This document shows, one piece after another, positions 34,903 through 44,080 of a stretch of DNA of 58,052 nt. Under the pieces are notes generated by a model. That model ran no database searches. It saw nothing but the letters and a program-made list of their open reading frames with translations, and was not told where the DNA came from. Source of the stretch: DATCMA01 sp036563645 (GTDB lineage Bacteria > Actinomycetota > Actinomycetes > Mycobacteriales > Micromonosporaceae); the NCBI GenBank assembly GCA_036563645.1, contig DATCMA010000023.1, forward strand, positions 1-58,052, read 5' to 3'. The translations under genes were made by a program, and so were the position numbers. Numbering within the stretch: the first letter of the stretch is position 1; each line of letters begins with the position of its first letter.

Positions 34903-36108
34903 GTGACGGACATCCCGCAGGTCTCCCCCGCCCGCCCGTACCCGTTCAGCCCACCGGTCCGGCTCGACCTCGACCCCACCTACGCCGAGCTGCGCCGCAC
35001 CCAGCCGATGGTGCGTGTCCGACTCCCGTACGGCGAGGAAGCGTGGCTCGCCACCCGGTACGCCGACGTGCGCACGGTCCTCGGCGATCCCCGGTTCAGC
35101 CGCGCGGCCAGCGTCGGCCGAGATGAGCCGCGGATGACACCACACCGCGTCACCGGCGGAATCCTGTCCATGGATCCACCCGAGCACACCCGGATCCGCC
35201 GCCTCGTCGCCCGCGCGTTCACCGCCCGACGGGTCGAGCAGCTGCGCCCGCGGACCCGGCACATCGCCGACGAGCTGATCACCAGGATGATCGACAGCGG
35301 CCCACCCGCCGACCTCGTGACCGCCTTCGCCACCCCGCTGCCGATCACCGTGATCTGCGAGCTGCTCGGCGTCCCCACCGCGGACCACGACCGCTTCCAC
35401 GTCTGGTCCGAGGCGATCGTGTCGACCACCTCGCTGCCGCCGGAGCGGATCCGGGAGTACCGCGACAATCTCCACGCCTACATCGCCGGTCTCGTCGCCG
35501 AACGCCGCACGGCACCCCGCGACGACCTCATCAGCGCGCTCATCCAGGCCCGTGACCAGCACAACCAGCTGTCGGAGACCGAGCTCGTCCAGCTGATCGC
35601 CGGTCTGCTGGCCGCCGGGCACGAAACCACCGTCACCCAGATCCCGAACTTCATCTACACGCTGCTCACCCACCCCGACGAACTCGCCCGGCTGCGGGCA
35701 GCGCCGCAGCTCATCCCCACCGCCGTCGAAGAGCTCATGCGCTGGGTGCCGCTGGGTGTGGGATCGACGTTCGCCCGCTACGCGCGGGAGGACGTCGACC
35801 TCGGTGGGGTGCGGATCCGCGCGGGAGACGCGGTCATCGCCTCGCTGTCCTCCGCCAACCGGGACGAGACGGTCTTCGACGACCCGGAGCGGCTCGACCT
35901 CACCCGCGAGGTCAACCCCCACGTCGGTTTCGGGCACGGCGTTCACCACTGTCTCGGCGCTCCGCTGGCCCGCATGGAGCTGCAGGTCGCGCTCGCCGCC
36001 CTCATCGACCGCCTGCCCGGGCTGCGACTCGCCGTTCCCGAATCCGAGCTGACGTGGAAGAGCGGTCTGTTGGTACGCGGACTACGGAGTTTGCCGGTGA
36101 CATGGTGA
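34903..36108 (+). CDS. Cytochrome P450 (CYP105/107-like)
   Basis: A 401-residue soluble bacterial P450 mono-oxygenase. Key motifs: I-helix LLAAGHETTVTQ (oxygen activation), K-helix EELMR, the meander, and heme loop GFGHGVHHCLGAPLARMELQ with Cys as heme ligand. The heme loop has GH-GV-HH-CLGAP, typical of the CYP105/CYP107 group. GTG 34903 follows AAGGGA. A ferredoxin gene overlaps its stop, forming the electron-donor pair. No biosynthetic cluster is adjacent; it may be a stand-alone xenobiotic or steroid-type hydroxylase. Confidence 0.93.
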   Translation: MTDIPQVSPARPYPFSPPVRLDLDPTYAELRRTQPMVRVRLPYGEEAWLATRYADVRTVLGDPRFSRAASVGRDEPRMTPHRVTGGILSMDPPEHTRIRRLVARAFTARRVEQLRPRTRHIADELITRMIDSGPPADLVTAFATPLPITVICELLGVPTADHDRFHVWSEAIVSTTSLPPERIREYRDNLHAYIAGLVAERRTAPRDDLISALIQARDQHNQLSETELVQLIAGLLAAGHETTVTQIPNFIYTLLTHPDELARLRAAPQLIPTAVEELMRWVPLGVGSTFARYAREDVDLGGVRIRAGDAVIASLSSANRDETVFDDPERLDLTREVNPHVGFGHGVHHCLGAPLARMELQVALAALIDRLPGLRLAVPESELTWKSGLLVRGLRSLPVTW

Positions 36109-36329
36109 GCGACTACTGGTACATCAGCGTCGACCCCTACCGGTGCGTCGGCACCGGGATCTGCGCGAGCGCGGCGCCACAGCATTTCGCGCTCGTCAAC
36201 GATGTCTCCACGCCCCTCGCCGAGCGGGTGGCCCCCGACCAGGCGGTGTGCGACGCTGCGGAGTGCTGCCCCATGGAGGCGATCACGGTACGGGACCGTG
36301 ACGGCCGGATCATCGCCCCGGAGCCGTAG
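36102..36329 (+). CDS. [3Fe-4S]-type ferredoxin, P450 partner
   Basis: A 75-residue ferredoxin. The cluster ligands lie in CVGTGIC and in ECCPMEAI (a Cys before Pro), giving the CxxxxxC...CP pattern of [3Fe-4S] ferredoxins that serve CYP105-type P450s. ATG 36102 overlaps the P450 TGA (ATGGTGA); GTG 36105 is equally possible. It transfers single electrons from a reductase encoded elsewhere. Confidence 0.9.
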   Translation: MVSDYWYISVDPYRCVGTGICASAAPQHFALVNDVSTPLAERVAPDQAVCDAAECCPMEAITVRDRDGRIIAPEP

Positions 36330-36383
36330 CGGCGCGCCCGGCGCGCATTGAACTTTTCCGAAGCGCGCCGCGAACTATCAGGC

Positions 36384-38030
36384 GTGAGATCGTTCCTGTC
36401 GTCATCCGCGCGCCGCTTCCTGCTCGCCGCGCTGCTCGGTGCGCTCGGGGTTCTGATCAGCCCCGCCGCGCCGGCCCGCGCGCACGCCACGCTGGTCGCC
36501 AGTGACCCACCACAAGGGTCAGTGATCGGCTATTCGCCGGTCACTGTGACGCTCACGTTCAACGAGCCGGTCCGCGTCGTGGCGGGAAAAATTCAGGTCC
36601 TCGCCCCCAACGGCAAACGAATCGACATCGAGCCACCGACCGTCGTCGACCGGACGGTAACCATCCCCCTCCGCGTCCCGCCGCGTCCCTTGGGGACGTA
36701 CCTGGTGAGCTACCGGGTGATCTCCGCGGACAGCCATCCCGTCTCCGGCACGGTCACCTTCTCCGTCGGGGCGCCTTCGAGCGTGCCCAGCGCCACCGAG
36801 GGTGGAGTCCATCCGGTGGTGCGCGTCGCGGTCCCGGCCGCGAAGTACCTCGGGTACGCCGGGCTCGCCCTCATCGTCGGACCGGCGATGTTCCTCAGCG
36901 CGCTGTGGCCCCGCCGGCTGAGCCGCACCCGCGCGGCCCGCGTGGTGCGCGCCGGGTTCGCGCTCGTCGCCCTGGCGACGGTGGGGAGCCTCTGGCTCCA
37001 GGCCCCGTACGTCAGCGGCGCGAGCCCAACCGACGTCACCGAAGACGAGCTGCGGGAGGTCGTGGGCAGCCCGTTTGGGGTTGTGCTGATCGCGAGGCTG
37101 GGGCTGCTCCTCGCGGCGTGGATCCTGCTGCGCCCGATCTTCAGGGCTCGGGGGGCGTACCGGATCAGCCGCCGTCGTGGAACGCTGCTCGTGCTCGTCG
37201 CGCTCGCCGGAGCCGCGACCTGGCCGCTCTCCGGTCACGCGCAGGCCTCCCCCATGAGCGCACTCATGATCCCGGCGGACATCCTGCACATCGGGGCGAT
37301 GGCGCTGTGGGTCGGCGGGCTGGTGACGCTGGCGCTCCCGCTGCGGCCCGTCCACCCTCGGGTGTTCGCCCATCTCCTTCCGGCGTGGTCCCGCTGGGCG
37401 GCGCTGGCGGTCTGCTGGCTCGTCATCGCCGGGGTGCTCATGGCCCTCGTGGAGGTCGGGCCGGCGCGCGCCCTGGTGGAGACCGACTACGGGCGGCTCG
37501 TCCTCGCCAAGGTCGGGATTCTCGGGGTCCTGCTCGCGGCCGCGGCCATCGCCCGCCGCGCGGTCCTGCGCCGCGCCACCGCCACCGTCCGACGGGTGGT
37601 GCGGTGGGAACTGGTGGGCATGGCGGTGGTGCTCGCGGCCAGCGCGGTGGTGGTGCACACCACCCCGGGCCGGGTCGCGGTCATGGAGGCTCAGGAGGTG
37701 GTGCAGGACAGCTTCGCCCAGACGTTGCACAGCCCGCTGTACACGTTGCAGTTCGAGATCTATCCGGTGCAGCTCGGCGAGAACAACACCGTGCACGCGT
37801 ACGCGTACACCCCGGACGGGCGTCCCTTGTCGGTCAAGGAGTGGTGGGTGACGACCCTCTTGCCGGAGCGGGACGTGGAACCGACCGGGGTGCCGCTGTT
37901 GGGGATCGAGCCGCACCACGCGGTGGGCGCGGTGGCGTTCCCGATCCCCGGGGAGTGGGAGCTGCGGTTCACGCTGCTGATCTCCGAGATCGACCAGGCG
38001 ACCGTCTCCACCCGAGTGCGGGTGTCGTAG
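36384..38030 (+). CDS. CopC-CopD fusion copper protein
   Basis: About 548 residues. The signal peptide (RRFLLAALLGALGVLISPA) is cleaved before HATLVASDPPQGSVIGYSPV, the N-terminal His of the mature CopC domain (about 37-135), with a second copper ligand in SADSHPVSGTVTFSVG. The CopD membrane domain follows (about 150-440, eight helices), then a C-terminal soluble beta domain (about 450-548). It is thought to bind and import copper across the membrane. GTG 36384 gives the best signal peptide; TTG 36348 is an alternative. A YcnI-like gene converges from 3 bp away. Confidence 0.88.
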   Translation: MRSFLSSSARRFLLAALLGALGVLISPAAPARAHATLVASDPPQGSVIGYSPVTVTLTFNEPVRVVAGKIQVLAPNGKRIDIEPPTVVDRTVTIPLRVPPRPLGTYLVSYRVISADSHPVSGTVTFSVGAPSSVPSATEGGVHPVVRVAVPAAKYLGYAGLALIVGPAMFLSALWPRRLSRTRAARVVRAGFALVALATVGSLWLQAPYVSGASPTDVTEDELREVVGSPFGVVLIARLGLLLAAWILLRPIFRARGAYRISRRRGTLLVLVALAGAATWPLSGHAQASPMSALMIPADILHIGAMALWVGGLVTLALPLRPVHPRVFAHLLPAWSRWAALAVCWLVIAGVLMALVEVGPARALVETDYGRLVLAKVGILGVLLAAAAIARRAVLRRATATVRRVVRWELVGMAVVLAASAVVVHTTPGRVAVMEAQEVVQDSFAQTLHSPLYTLQFEIYPVQLGENNTVHAYAYTPDGRPLSVKEWWVTTLLPERDVEPTGVPLLGIEPHHAVGAVAFPIPGEWELRFTLLISEIDQATVSTRVRVS

Positions 38031-38033
38031 CGG

Positions 38034-38798
38034 TCAGGGCTCCCGCAGCCGCCACTGGGACGCGCCCCCCGCTCGGCGCCCGCGGGTGAGGAACCACGCC
38101 GCGGCGGCGAGCCCCACCCCGAAGGCGAGACCGGCGCCGAACAGCCCCCAGGTCGCGCGGGAGCCGGCGCCCTCCGACTCGTCGTCGACGGCGGCGAACG
38201 GCTCGACGGGGGATGCCGGCTCCGCCTGCAGGGTCACCACCGGGGCAGGGCGATCCGGGTCCCCTCCCCAGCGCACCACCGTGCCGTCGGAGTACGTCTG
38301 CACGACGGTGAACGCGATCCGCTCCGCGTCCGGCAACACCCCCACCGAGATCGGCAGCCGGACCACCGGCTCCGGTTCGGCGGGTGGCGACACCACCCGA
38401 ATCCACGTGATCGTGTCGGTGACGTCCTGGATCATCCCGTGTTGACCGGGGATGGGGGTGGCGAGCCGACGCTCGGTGATCTTCGGTGCCCAGTCGGGAA
38501 CGGACAGCGGATACACGTCCGCGGCCGGCGTCTGCTCCGGGAAGCGCACCTCGACCTTGGTGGTGTAGGCGCCCTGTCGCTCGTTCGGCACCTCAAAGGT
38601 GAGGTTGGCGCCGCTGCCGCGCACCGCGACGGACGGGGAGACGGTGACCTCGGCGTGGGCGGCCGAGGCGTGCCCGAACAGCCCGGCCGCCACGACGAGC
38701 GCGACGAGCGTTCCGGTTCGGGTCCGCCGCGAGCGCGCGGCGGGAGACCACCGTGCCGTGGGGGCACCGACTCGGGTGTGGTCGAAATTGAGCCTCAC
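38034..38798 (-). CDS. YcnI-like DUF1775 protein
   Basis: A 254-residue exported, membrane-anchored protein with a long signal peptide ending AHA, then the DUF1775 domain (EVTVSPSVAVRGSGANLTFE, VPNERQGAYTTKVEVRFPEQ) and a C-terminal helix (GLFGAGLAFGVGLAAAAWFL). In YcnI the mature protein begins HVTV and the N-terminal His binds Cu(II). Here the equivalent position reads EVTV, so the copper ligand appears to be lost; an alternative cleavage after ASA would restore an N-terminal-region His. It converges with the CopC-CopD gene. Confidence 0.82.
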   Translation of the reverse strand: MRLNFDHTRVGAPTARWSPAARSRRTRTGTLVALVVAAGLFGHASAAHAEVTVSPSVAVRGSGANLTFEVPNERQGAYTTKVEVRFPEQTPAADVYPLSVPDWAPKITERRLATPIPGQHGMIQDVTDTITWIRVVSPPAEPEPVVRLPISVGVLPDAERIAFTVVQTYSDGTVVRWGGDPDRPAPVVTLQAEPASPVEPFAAVDDESEGAGSRATWGLFGAGLAFGVGLAAAAWFLTRGRRAGGASQWRLREP

Positions 38799-38859
38799 AT
38801 CCCTGTATCTCGGAGCCGGGGCCGGGAAGGGTTCAAATCCGTCCCTGATCGCGTGCCGG

Positions 38860-39720
38860 TCATGCCGTGGCCAGGCCGCTGGCGACCGCCTGGGCCAGCG
38901 TCGTCGTCGGCCGGCCGATCAGCGCACGCAGGTGGCCGCTGTCGGTGGCGAGCTCCCCGCGGGCCACCCCGGCGTCCGAGTCCGCCAGCAGGGTCGCCTC
39001 CGCCTCCGACAGCCCGCCCGCGACGAGCGCGGCCCGGTACTCGTCGACCGACAGGTCGCGGTAGACGACGGTGGTGCCGCTTTGTCGGCTCACTTCGGCG
39101 GCGAGCTCGGCCATGGTGAACGCGCTGTCGCCACCTAACTCGTAGGTCGTGTGGGCGTGGCCGTCGCCGGTGAGGACGGCGGCGGCCGCCGCGGCGAAGT
39201 CCGCGCGGCTGGCGGCGGAGACGCGCCCCTCTCCGGCGGCGCCGAGGATGACGCCGTGGCGCAGCACCGGCGCGAGGGTGGCGGTGTAGTTCTCCAGGTA
39301 CCAGCTGTTGCGCAGGAACACGTAGGGCAGACCGGAGGCGCGGATGAGCTCCTCGGTGGCCCGGTGTTCCTCGGCGAGGACCATGCCGCTGGTGTCGGCG
39401 TGCAGCAGGCTGGTGTAGGCGAGCAGCTCGACCCCGATCTGGCGGGCGGCTTCCACGACGGCGCGGTGCTGGAGGACACGCCGGCCGATCTGGTTAGAGG
39501 AGATCAGCAGGAGGCGGTGGGTGCCGGCGAAGGCGGCTGGGAGCGTCTCGGGACGGTCGTAGTCGGCGTGGCGGACCGTCACCCCCCGCGCGGCAAGGTC
39601 CGCCGCCTTCGCCGGGTCACGCACCGCGGCGACGATGCCGCTGGCGGGCACACCGCGGTCGAGGAGCGCGGTGACGACGCGTCGGCCGAGCTGGCCGGTC
39701 GCAGCGGTGACCGTGATCAT
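38860..39720 (-). CDS. NAD(P)H:quinone oxidoreductase type 2-like (NmrA family)
   Basis: A 286-residue Rossmann-fold protein of the QOR2/NmrA atypical SDR family. The nucleotide motif is TAATGQLGRRVV, then RDPAKAADLAARGVTVRHAD and LLLISSNQIGRRVLQHRAVV, followed by AYTSLLHADTSG. QOR2 proteins reduce quinones with NADPH or sense the cofactor redox state. The C-terminal half with DSAFTMAELAAEVSRQSG is characteristic. It stands alone on the minus strand. Confidence 0.88.
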   Translation of the reverse strand: MITVTAATGQLGRRVVTALLDRGVPASGIVAAVRDPAKAADLAARGVTVRHADYDRPETLPAAFAGTHRLLLISSNQIGRRVLQHRAVVEAARQIGVELLAYTSLLHADTSGMVLAEEHRATEELIRASGLPYVFLRNSWYLENYTATLAPVLRHGVILGAAGEGRVSAASRADFAAAAAAVLTGDGHAHTTYELGGDSAFTMAELAAEVSRQSGTTVVYRDLSVDEYRAALVAGGLSEAEATLLADSDAGVARGELATDSGHLRALIGRPTTTLAQAVASGLATA

Positions 39721-39853
39721 GACCTGCCTCCCGAAACCGACGCGCCGTGCTCCCAGATCTACCAGCCGACGCGCAGGTCCGGGGCCAGATCGCGGCCAAA
39801 CGGCGCGCCGCGGGAGGGTGGGCGCCCCCGGGTGGCCGATAGCCGGTCGGCGG

Positions 39854-41314
39854 TCAGGAGTCGACGAGCCGCAGCGCGAGCGCCGGGCACATGTTGATCG
39901 CCTTGCGGGCGCTGGACTTCAGCCACGGCGGCACCGGGGTCGACGGGAACGAGGGGTAGCCGTTGCTGTCGAGGGTGATGAGCTCGGGGAGCACGTGCGC
40001 GCACAGCCCGTGCCCGTCGCAGCGGGTCCAGTCGACCTGGAGCCGCGGTCCGCCGCCGGTGTCGAGCACCTTGGGGATGGGCAGGACGCCTTTGACGCGT
40101 TTGCCGCAGCCGTCTCCGGAGGTGTGCGCGGCGAGGTCCTCCGTGAAGACTTCCAACGCGGAGACGGCGAACCGGGAGGTGCCGTCCGGGTGGCTGCACG
40201 CGCCGCGTCCTTTCACCGCGCCGGCGGCGGCGCGCACGTCCTCGATGGTGGCGCCGCCTTTGGCGGCGAGGTCCACCACGCGGGCGAGGTCCGGCAGCCC
40301 CATCCGGCACGGTCCACATTGGCCGGCGGACTCGCCGGCGAGGTAGCGCACCACCCGGGCCGCCTCACCGAGTGGGCAGGTGTCGTCCCCGAGCGCCACC
40401 ATGATCCCGGCGCCGAGGCTGCCGCCGAGGGCGGCGAGGCTCTTGCGGGAGACCTCGGCCCGCGCCACCGCGTCCGGGGTCATCCACCGGCCGTGGAAGC
40501 CTCCGGTGAGCAGGCCGGGCCCGATGGTGGCCTTGCACAGCCGCATCACCTCCGCGAGCGGGGTGCCGGTGGGGCACTCCACGACCGCGGGCCGGGCCAC
40601 CGCCCCGCTGACGGTGAGCAGAACGGTGCCGGGCTCGTCGGCGGTGCCGACGGAGGCGTACTCGTACGGCCCGAGGCGGGCGGCGATGGCGATCTGGGCG
40701 AACGTCTCGGCGTTAGACAGCAGGGTCGGCAGGCCGTTCACGCCTTTGTCGCTGGCGCGCACCTTGACCCCGGGTGGGATGTGGGGATCGCCGTTGATGC
40801 CGTTGACCAGCGCTCCACCTTCGCCGGAGATGAACCGGTGGGGCACTTTGACCACGCTGGTCGGCACCGGCATGCGCCGCTCGCCGAGCGCCGCGGTCAG
40901 CGAGCCGATGCCGATGTCGTCGTCGGTCACCCCAATGATGATCTCTTCAGCGTCGATGGCGTACGCGGCGAGCGCGGCCCCGTCGAGGATCAGGTGGGGT
41001 GCGCGGGTCAGCAGCACCTTGTCTTTCCAGCTCGCTGGCTCCCCTTCGGTGGCGTTGACCACCACGACGGTGGGCTTGTCTTGCTTGGCGGAGGACTCCA
41101 GGACAGCGCGGAGTTTCCGGGCGAACGGAAAGCCCGCGCCGCCGCGCCCTTGCAGCGCGATCGCCTCGGTGAGCCGGACCAGGTCGCTGGCCGACAGGGG
41201 GGCGAGCGGGCCGTGCACCTCCTCGTGGGTCATGAGGTCGAGCCGGCCGTACTCCTCGATCCCAGCGGTCAGCCGCGGCACGCCGATCGAGAGGACCGGC
41301 GGCACCTGGTTCAT
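39854..41314 (-). CDS. NuoF-like flavoprotein with C-terminal ferredoxin
   Basis: A 486-residue protein. The FMN/NADH-binding NuoF core (about 35-330) has RGGAGFPFARKL, VVNATEGEPASWKDKVL and RFISGEGGALVNGING. The [4Fe-4S] SLBB/iron-sulfur part has ESAGQCGPCRMGLPDLARVV and GRGACSHPDG. The C-terminal 60 residues are ferredoxin-like (DWTRCDGHGLCAHVLPELIT ... INMCPALALRL). It is not a complex I gene: no other nuo genes are near. ATG 41314 overlaps the stop of the upstream membrane-protein gene. Together they may pass NADH electrons to a heme b protein. Confidence 0.88.
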   Translation of the reverse strand: MNQVPPVLSIGVPRLTAGIEEYGRLDLMTHEEVHGPLAPLSASDLVRLTEAIALQGRGGAGFPFARKLRAVLESSAKQDKPTVVVVNATEGEPASWKDKVLLTRAPHLILDGAALAAYAIDAEEIIIGVTDDDIGIGSLTAALGERRMPVPTSVVKVPHRFISGEGGALVNGINGDPHIPPGVKVRASDKGVNGLPTLLSNAETFAQIAIAARLGPYEYASVGTADEPGTVLLTVSGAVARPAVVECPTGTPLAEVMRLCKATIGPGLLTGGFHGRWMTPDAVARAEVSRKSLAALGGSLGAGIMVALGDDTCPLGEAARVVRYLAGESAGQCGPCRMGLPDLARVVDLAAKGGATIEDVRAAAGAVKGRGACSHPDGTSRFAVSALEVFTEDLAAHTSGDGCGKRVKGVLPIPKVLDTGGGPRLQVDWTRCDGHGLCAHVLPELITLDSNGYPSFPSTPVPPWLKSSARKAINMCPALALRLVDS

Positions 41315-42567
41315 CGGGCCTCACCTCGCAGCTGGCTCCAGTAGTCCAGGTCGTCGTCGCCCACGGCCCGGCGCCGGCCGCGCAGCGCGCGGCTGATCGA
41401 CGCGGCTCCTTCGTCGCGGCGCCGCGCCCGGCGAGCGGCGAGGTCCACCAAGGTGGGGGTGTCGTCCGGCGGGAGGTAGTCGTCGTCGCGTCCCCCGAAG
41501 TCGGGCTCGGCGTCGTCACGGTCGTCGAGGTCGAACTCTCCGCGGCTGTGCCGGCCGCTGGGGCGCATCGCCACGGTCGGGCGCGCGCTCGCGCGCACGC
41601 GCCGCGGGCTCTCCAGCCGCTCGTCGTCCTCGTCGTACTCCGCTCGGGGGACCGGCGGGACGCGGTAGCGGCCGGGGCGCGGCGGGGTGCCGACCTCCCG
41701 CCGCCGGTAGTCGCCGGGGGACGCCCACGAGTCGGCGACGCGGGCGCGGGGACGGCCGGTGGCGAACCCGGTATCGGCGGGTTCGACGCGCACCTCGCCC
41801 TGGCGTCGACGCGTGGTCCGGGCGCCCGAGGAGTCCGCGCTGAGCGCGGCCGACTGTGCCCCGCTGGCGACCGATCCGAGAAACGGCTGGCGACGTCCAT
41901 AGTTGAGGTAGAAGCGGACCAACAGTCCAACAGCGACGAACCCCACGCAGGCGAGGTAGCTGCCGATCACCCAGCCTTTGGCCGGACGTCCCGCGTTGAG
42001 GCCGTGCACCAGCGCGATCGGCCACGAGATGTAGCCGATGCTGTGCAGCGCCCGCCACACCCACGGCTTCCCGCCGAGGAAGAAGGAGCGGACCGCGCCG
42101 GTGACGAGCACACCGACCATGAGGATTGCCGCGAGGCTGCCGTAGCCGACGTAGAGGCTGCCGAAGAAGGGGATGAGGACGTCGAGCGCACCCACGCGCT
42201 TGAGGGAGATCTGCGTGAGGATGTGCAGGGCCAGGAAGGCGACGGCCAGTACGCCGGTGGTGCGGTGCGCGGCTTGCACGAGGACGCGGTGTGGTGGCTT
42301 GAGCACGATCCGGTCGGTGGCCACCAAACCCAGCATGATCGAGATGCTCAGGGAGACGAGCGCGAAGACCCCCGCGAAGAAGTCGACCACAAAGAAGATG
42401 TGGACGTAGGCGACTCGGCCGGCACGGGTGAGCATCGACACCGCCCACAACGCGACCAAGGCCGACGCGATGAGCACCACTAGGGACAATTTGGACGGAC
42501 GTTGCCGTCCTCCCGTTGTCGTGGGCTTCGGAACCGCGAGCCGCTGGTTGAGCTTGATGCCAGCCAT
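41311..42567 (-). CDS. Ferric-reductase-like heme b membrane protein
   Basis: A 418-residue protein. The N-terminal half has about six helices with paired His on neighbouring helices (AAHRTTGVLAVAFLALH, ALHSIGYISWPIALVHGLN) that can hold two b hemes as in ferric reductase/NOX domains. The C-terminal half (about 225-418) is a long charged, disordered cytoplasmic tail rich in Arg/Asp with no FAD domain. The redox partner role is probably taken by the coupled NuoF-ferredoxin protein. ATG 42567; the frame upstream lacks a good start. Confidence 0.82.
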   Translation of the reverse strand: MAGIKLNQRLAVPKPTTTGGRQRPSKLSLVVLIASALVALWAVSMLTRAGRVAYVHIFFVVDFFAGVFALVSLSISIMLGLVATDRIVLKPPHRVLVQAAHRTTGVLAVAFLALHILTQISLKRVGALDVLIPFFGSLYVGYGSLAAILMVGVLVTGAVRSFFLGGKPWVWRALHSIGYISWPIALVHGLNAGRPAKGWVIGSYLACVGFVAVGLLVRFYLNYGRRQPFLGSVASGAQSAALSADSSGARTTRRRQGEVRVEPADTGFATGRPRARVADSWASPGDYRRREVGTPPRPGRYRVPPVPRAEYDEDDERLESPRRVRASARPTVAMRPSGRHSRGEFDLDDRDDAEPDFGGRDDDYLPPDDTPTLVDLAARRARRRDEGAASISRALRGRRRAVGDDDLDYWSQLRGEAR

Positions 42568-42764
42568 ACTCTCCTCGATCTCCGCATCGGTGCCGCCTAC
42601 GGGCTCACGTGGACGGTCACCCGTACACGGTTGCCCTGGTACGCGACGCACGCGCGGGTGGCCCGGAGGCTCCCACATCGGCGTCCCTCAGCAACTACGT
42701 ATGGCTGGGCCGATCGGATGAAATCCGCGAAGAATTTTCTGTGGCCGCTGGAGAGAGAAGGAGG

Positions 42765-42788
42765 GCCCGCCGCCCGCGGGCGGCGGGC
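42765..42788. terminator. GC-rich palindrome, possible terminator
   Basis: A perfect 24-bp palindrome built from GCCCGCCGCCC (42765-42775) and its complement (42778-42788). It lies 28 bp downstream of the minus-strand secreted-protein gene and before the next minus-strand gene; it could form a strong hairpin in RNA. Confidence 0.45.
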
Positions 42789-42816
42789 GGCGGGCCGCAC
42801 TGGGTGGGCGCGCGCG

Positions 42817-43257
42817 TTATGAGGTGACCGCGCGCAGGGAGGATGGTTCGGTGGGCACTGCGGACCCCGCTGGCGCCAACTGACACGGCGCCAACGCCTC
42901 TAAGCCCGTAGGACGGGGGCCGTGCCGGCCGATCGCGATACTGATCCGCTCAATCGCCGCACGCCGCTTATCCGCCAACGGACCCAAAATCGCGTTGTTC
43001 ACAAAGTTCGGACCACCCTGACCCCGACTCGACGCCAACCGCCGATTCGCCTCCGCGACCTGCTCATTCAACTGCGCCAAATTCCGCAGCACCTCCGCCT
43101 CCGCCGCCGCCGGCACCGCAGGCAACCGATCCGCCACCACCGGACACCGAATCACCTGGGCCGTGGCTCCGCCCGTGTCGGCGGCCGCGACGCCGAGACC
43201 CGCGGCGAGCAGCAGCGCGGCGCCACCGATCGTGCCGGCGAGCCGCCAGCGGCGCAT
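42817..43257 (-). CDS. Secreted protein, hypothetical
   Basis: A 146-residue exported protein with a signal peptide (WRLAGTIGGAALLLAAGLGV, cut after AAA). The mature part is helical with two cysteines (about residues 37 and 128) and the segments AEAEVLRNLAQLNEQVAEAN and ANRRLASSRGQGGPNFVNNA, a pattern recurring in actinobacterial secreted proteins of unknown function. ATG 43257 is chosen for the signal peptide; the frame is open to 43461. Confidence 0.7.
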   Translation of the reverse strand: MRRWRLAGTIGGAALLLAAGLGVAAADTGGATAQVIRCPVVADRLPAVPAAAEAEVLRNLAQLNEQVAEANRRLASSRGQGGPNFVNNAILGPLADKRRAAIERISIAIGRHGPRPTGLEALAPCQLAPAGSAVPTEPSSLRAVTS

Positions 43258-43525
43258 CCCCGGCGCGTCGGGTTCACCGTGATTCGTGGCGCGGTACGCA
43301 CGACGTGACACCCTGACAACCAACCCTTCGTCGCGACAGGGCCGGTCGGCGCGCCGCTCGCACACGCGACGACCGGTGGGCCGGGCGGCCCGCGTCCGGT
43401 GGCCGTCGCGAGCAAGACGGCCCCGGACGCCCGACGGCATCGAGACGCGGGCGTCGATCACCCGCTCGCCTTGTCCCTACGAGTGGACGCGGCGAATGGT
43501 TCAATCGCGGGTCGCGTGTGGGCGG

Positions 43526-43975
43526 TCAGACTGGCCACACGTACGGCATGGGTGGCACATCCCCGAAGATCGGTCGATAGTGGTCGGGGTTCTTGCGCAC
43601 GAGCGCTGATCGGTGACTCAGGTGGAAGTCCTCTCGCCCGAGCCACGGCGGCACCGCGGTCAACCGGGCGAGCTCTTCTTGGGTGCGCACCTCGCGGCGT
43701 CCGCTGTGGGCCGCGAAGTCGGTGAGCAGGCTCTCCGCCACGGTGTCCCCGCAGCCGCGGGCGGTCCACTCTCGGCACATCTCCAGGCCGTAGCGGACGA
43801 GCGCCTCCTCGTACCCCGCCCACATCCGCACCGCGGGGTGGTTTCGCCAGCCGTACCGCGGCCAGGTGAGGGCGCGCAGCACCTGGAGCGTCTCCACCCG
43901 CTGTTTGCCGAGCCGCTGCTGGTCGAGCACCTCGGCGCTGGCGGCGAAATCCGGGTACGGCAGGAACGTCTGCAC
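43526..43975 (-). CDS. MSMEG_6728-type / pyrimidine-dimer DNA glycosylase-like protein
   Basis: A 149-residue protein related to the T4 endonuclease V-like Pyr_excise family. The opening QTFLPYPDFAASAEVLDQQR and LGKQRVETLQVLRALTWPRY are diagnostic, with GWRNHPAVRMWAGYEEAL and the late HLSHRSALVRKNPDHYRPIF. Relatives begin MQTFLP, so GTG 43975 is preferred; ATG 43999 is an alternative. DNA repair activity is known for T4 relatives only; in this branch it is unproven. Confidence 0.82.
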   Translation of the reverse strand: MQTFLPYPDFAASAEVLDQQRLGKQRVETLQVLRALTWPRYGWRNHPAVRMWAGYEEALVRYGLEMCREWTARGCGDTVAESLLTDFAAHSGRREVRTQEELARLTAVPPWLGREDFHLSHRSALVRKNPDHYRPIFGDVPPMPYVWPV

Positions 43976-44080
43976 ACCGTCGCGTACCCGCTCGCGCATC
44001 CGCTCACGCGAGCCCGTGACCGTTTCGCGGCGCGCGCCCCGGGTACGGCTGTGACGAGGTGACGACAGCGAGGAGGCGGC

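Noticed and set aside
39854..41314. Complex I (nuo) operon
   Set aside because: Only a NuoF-like protein with a fused ferredoxin is present; no other nuo subunits are near.
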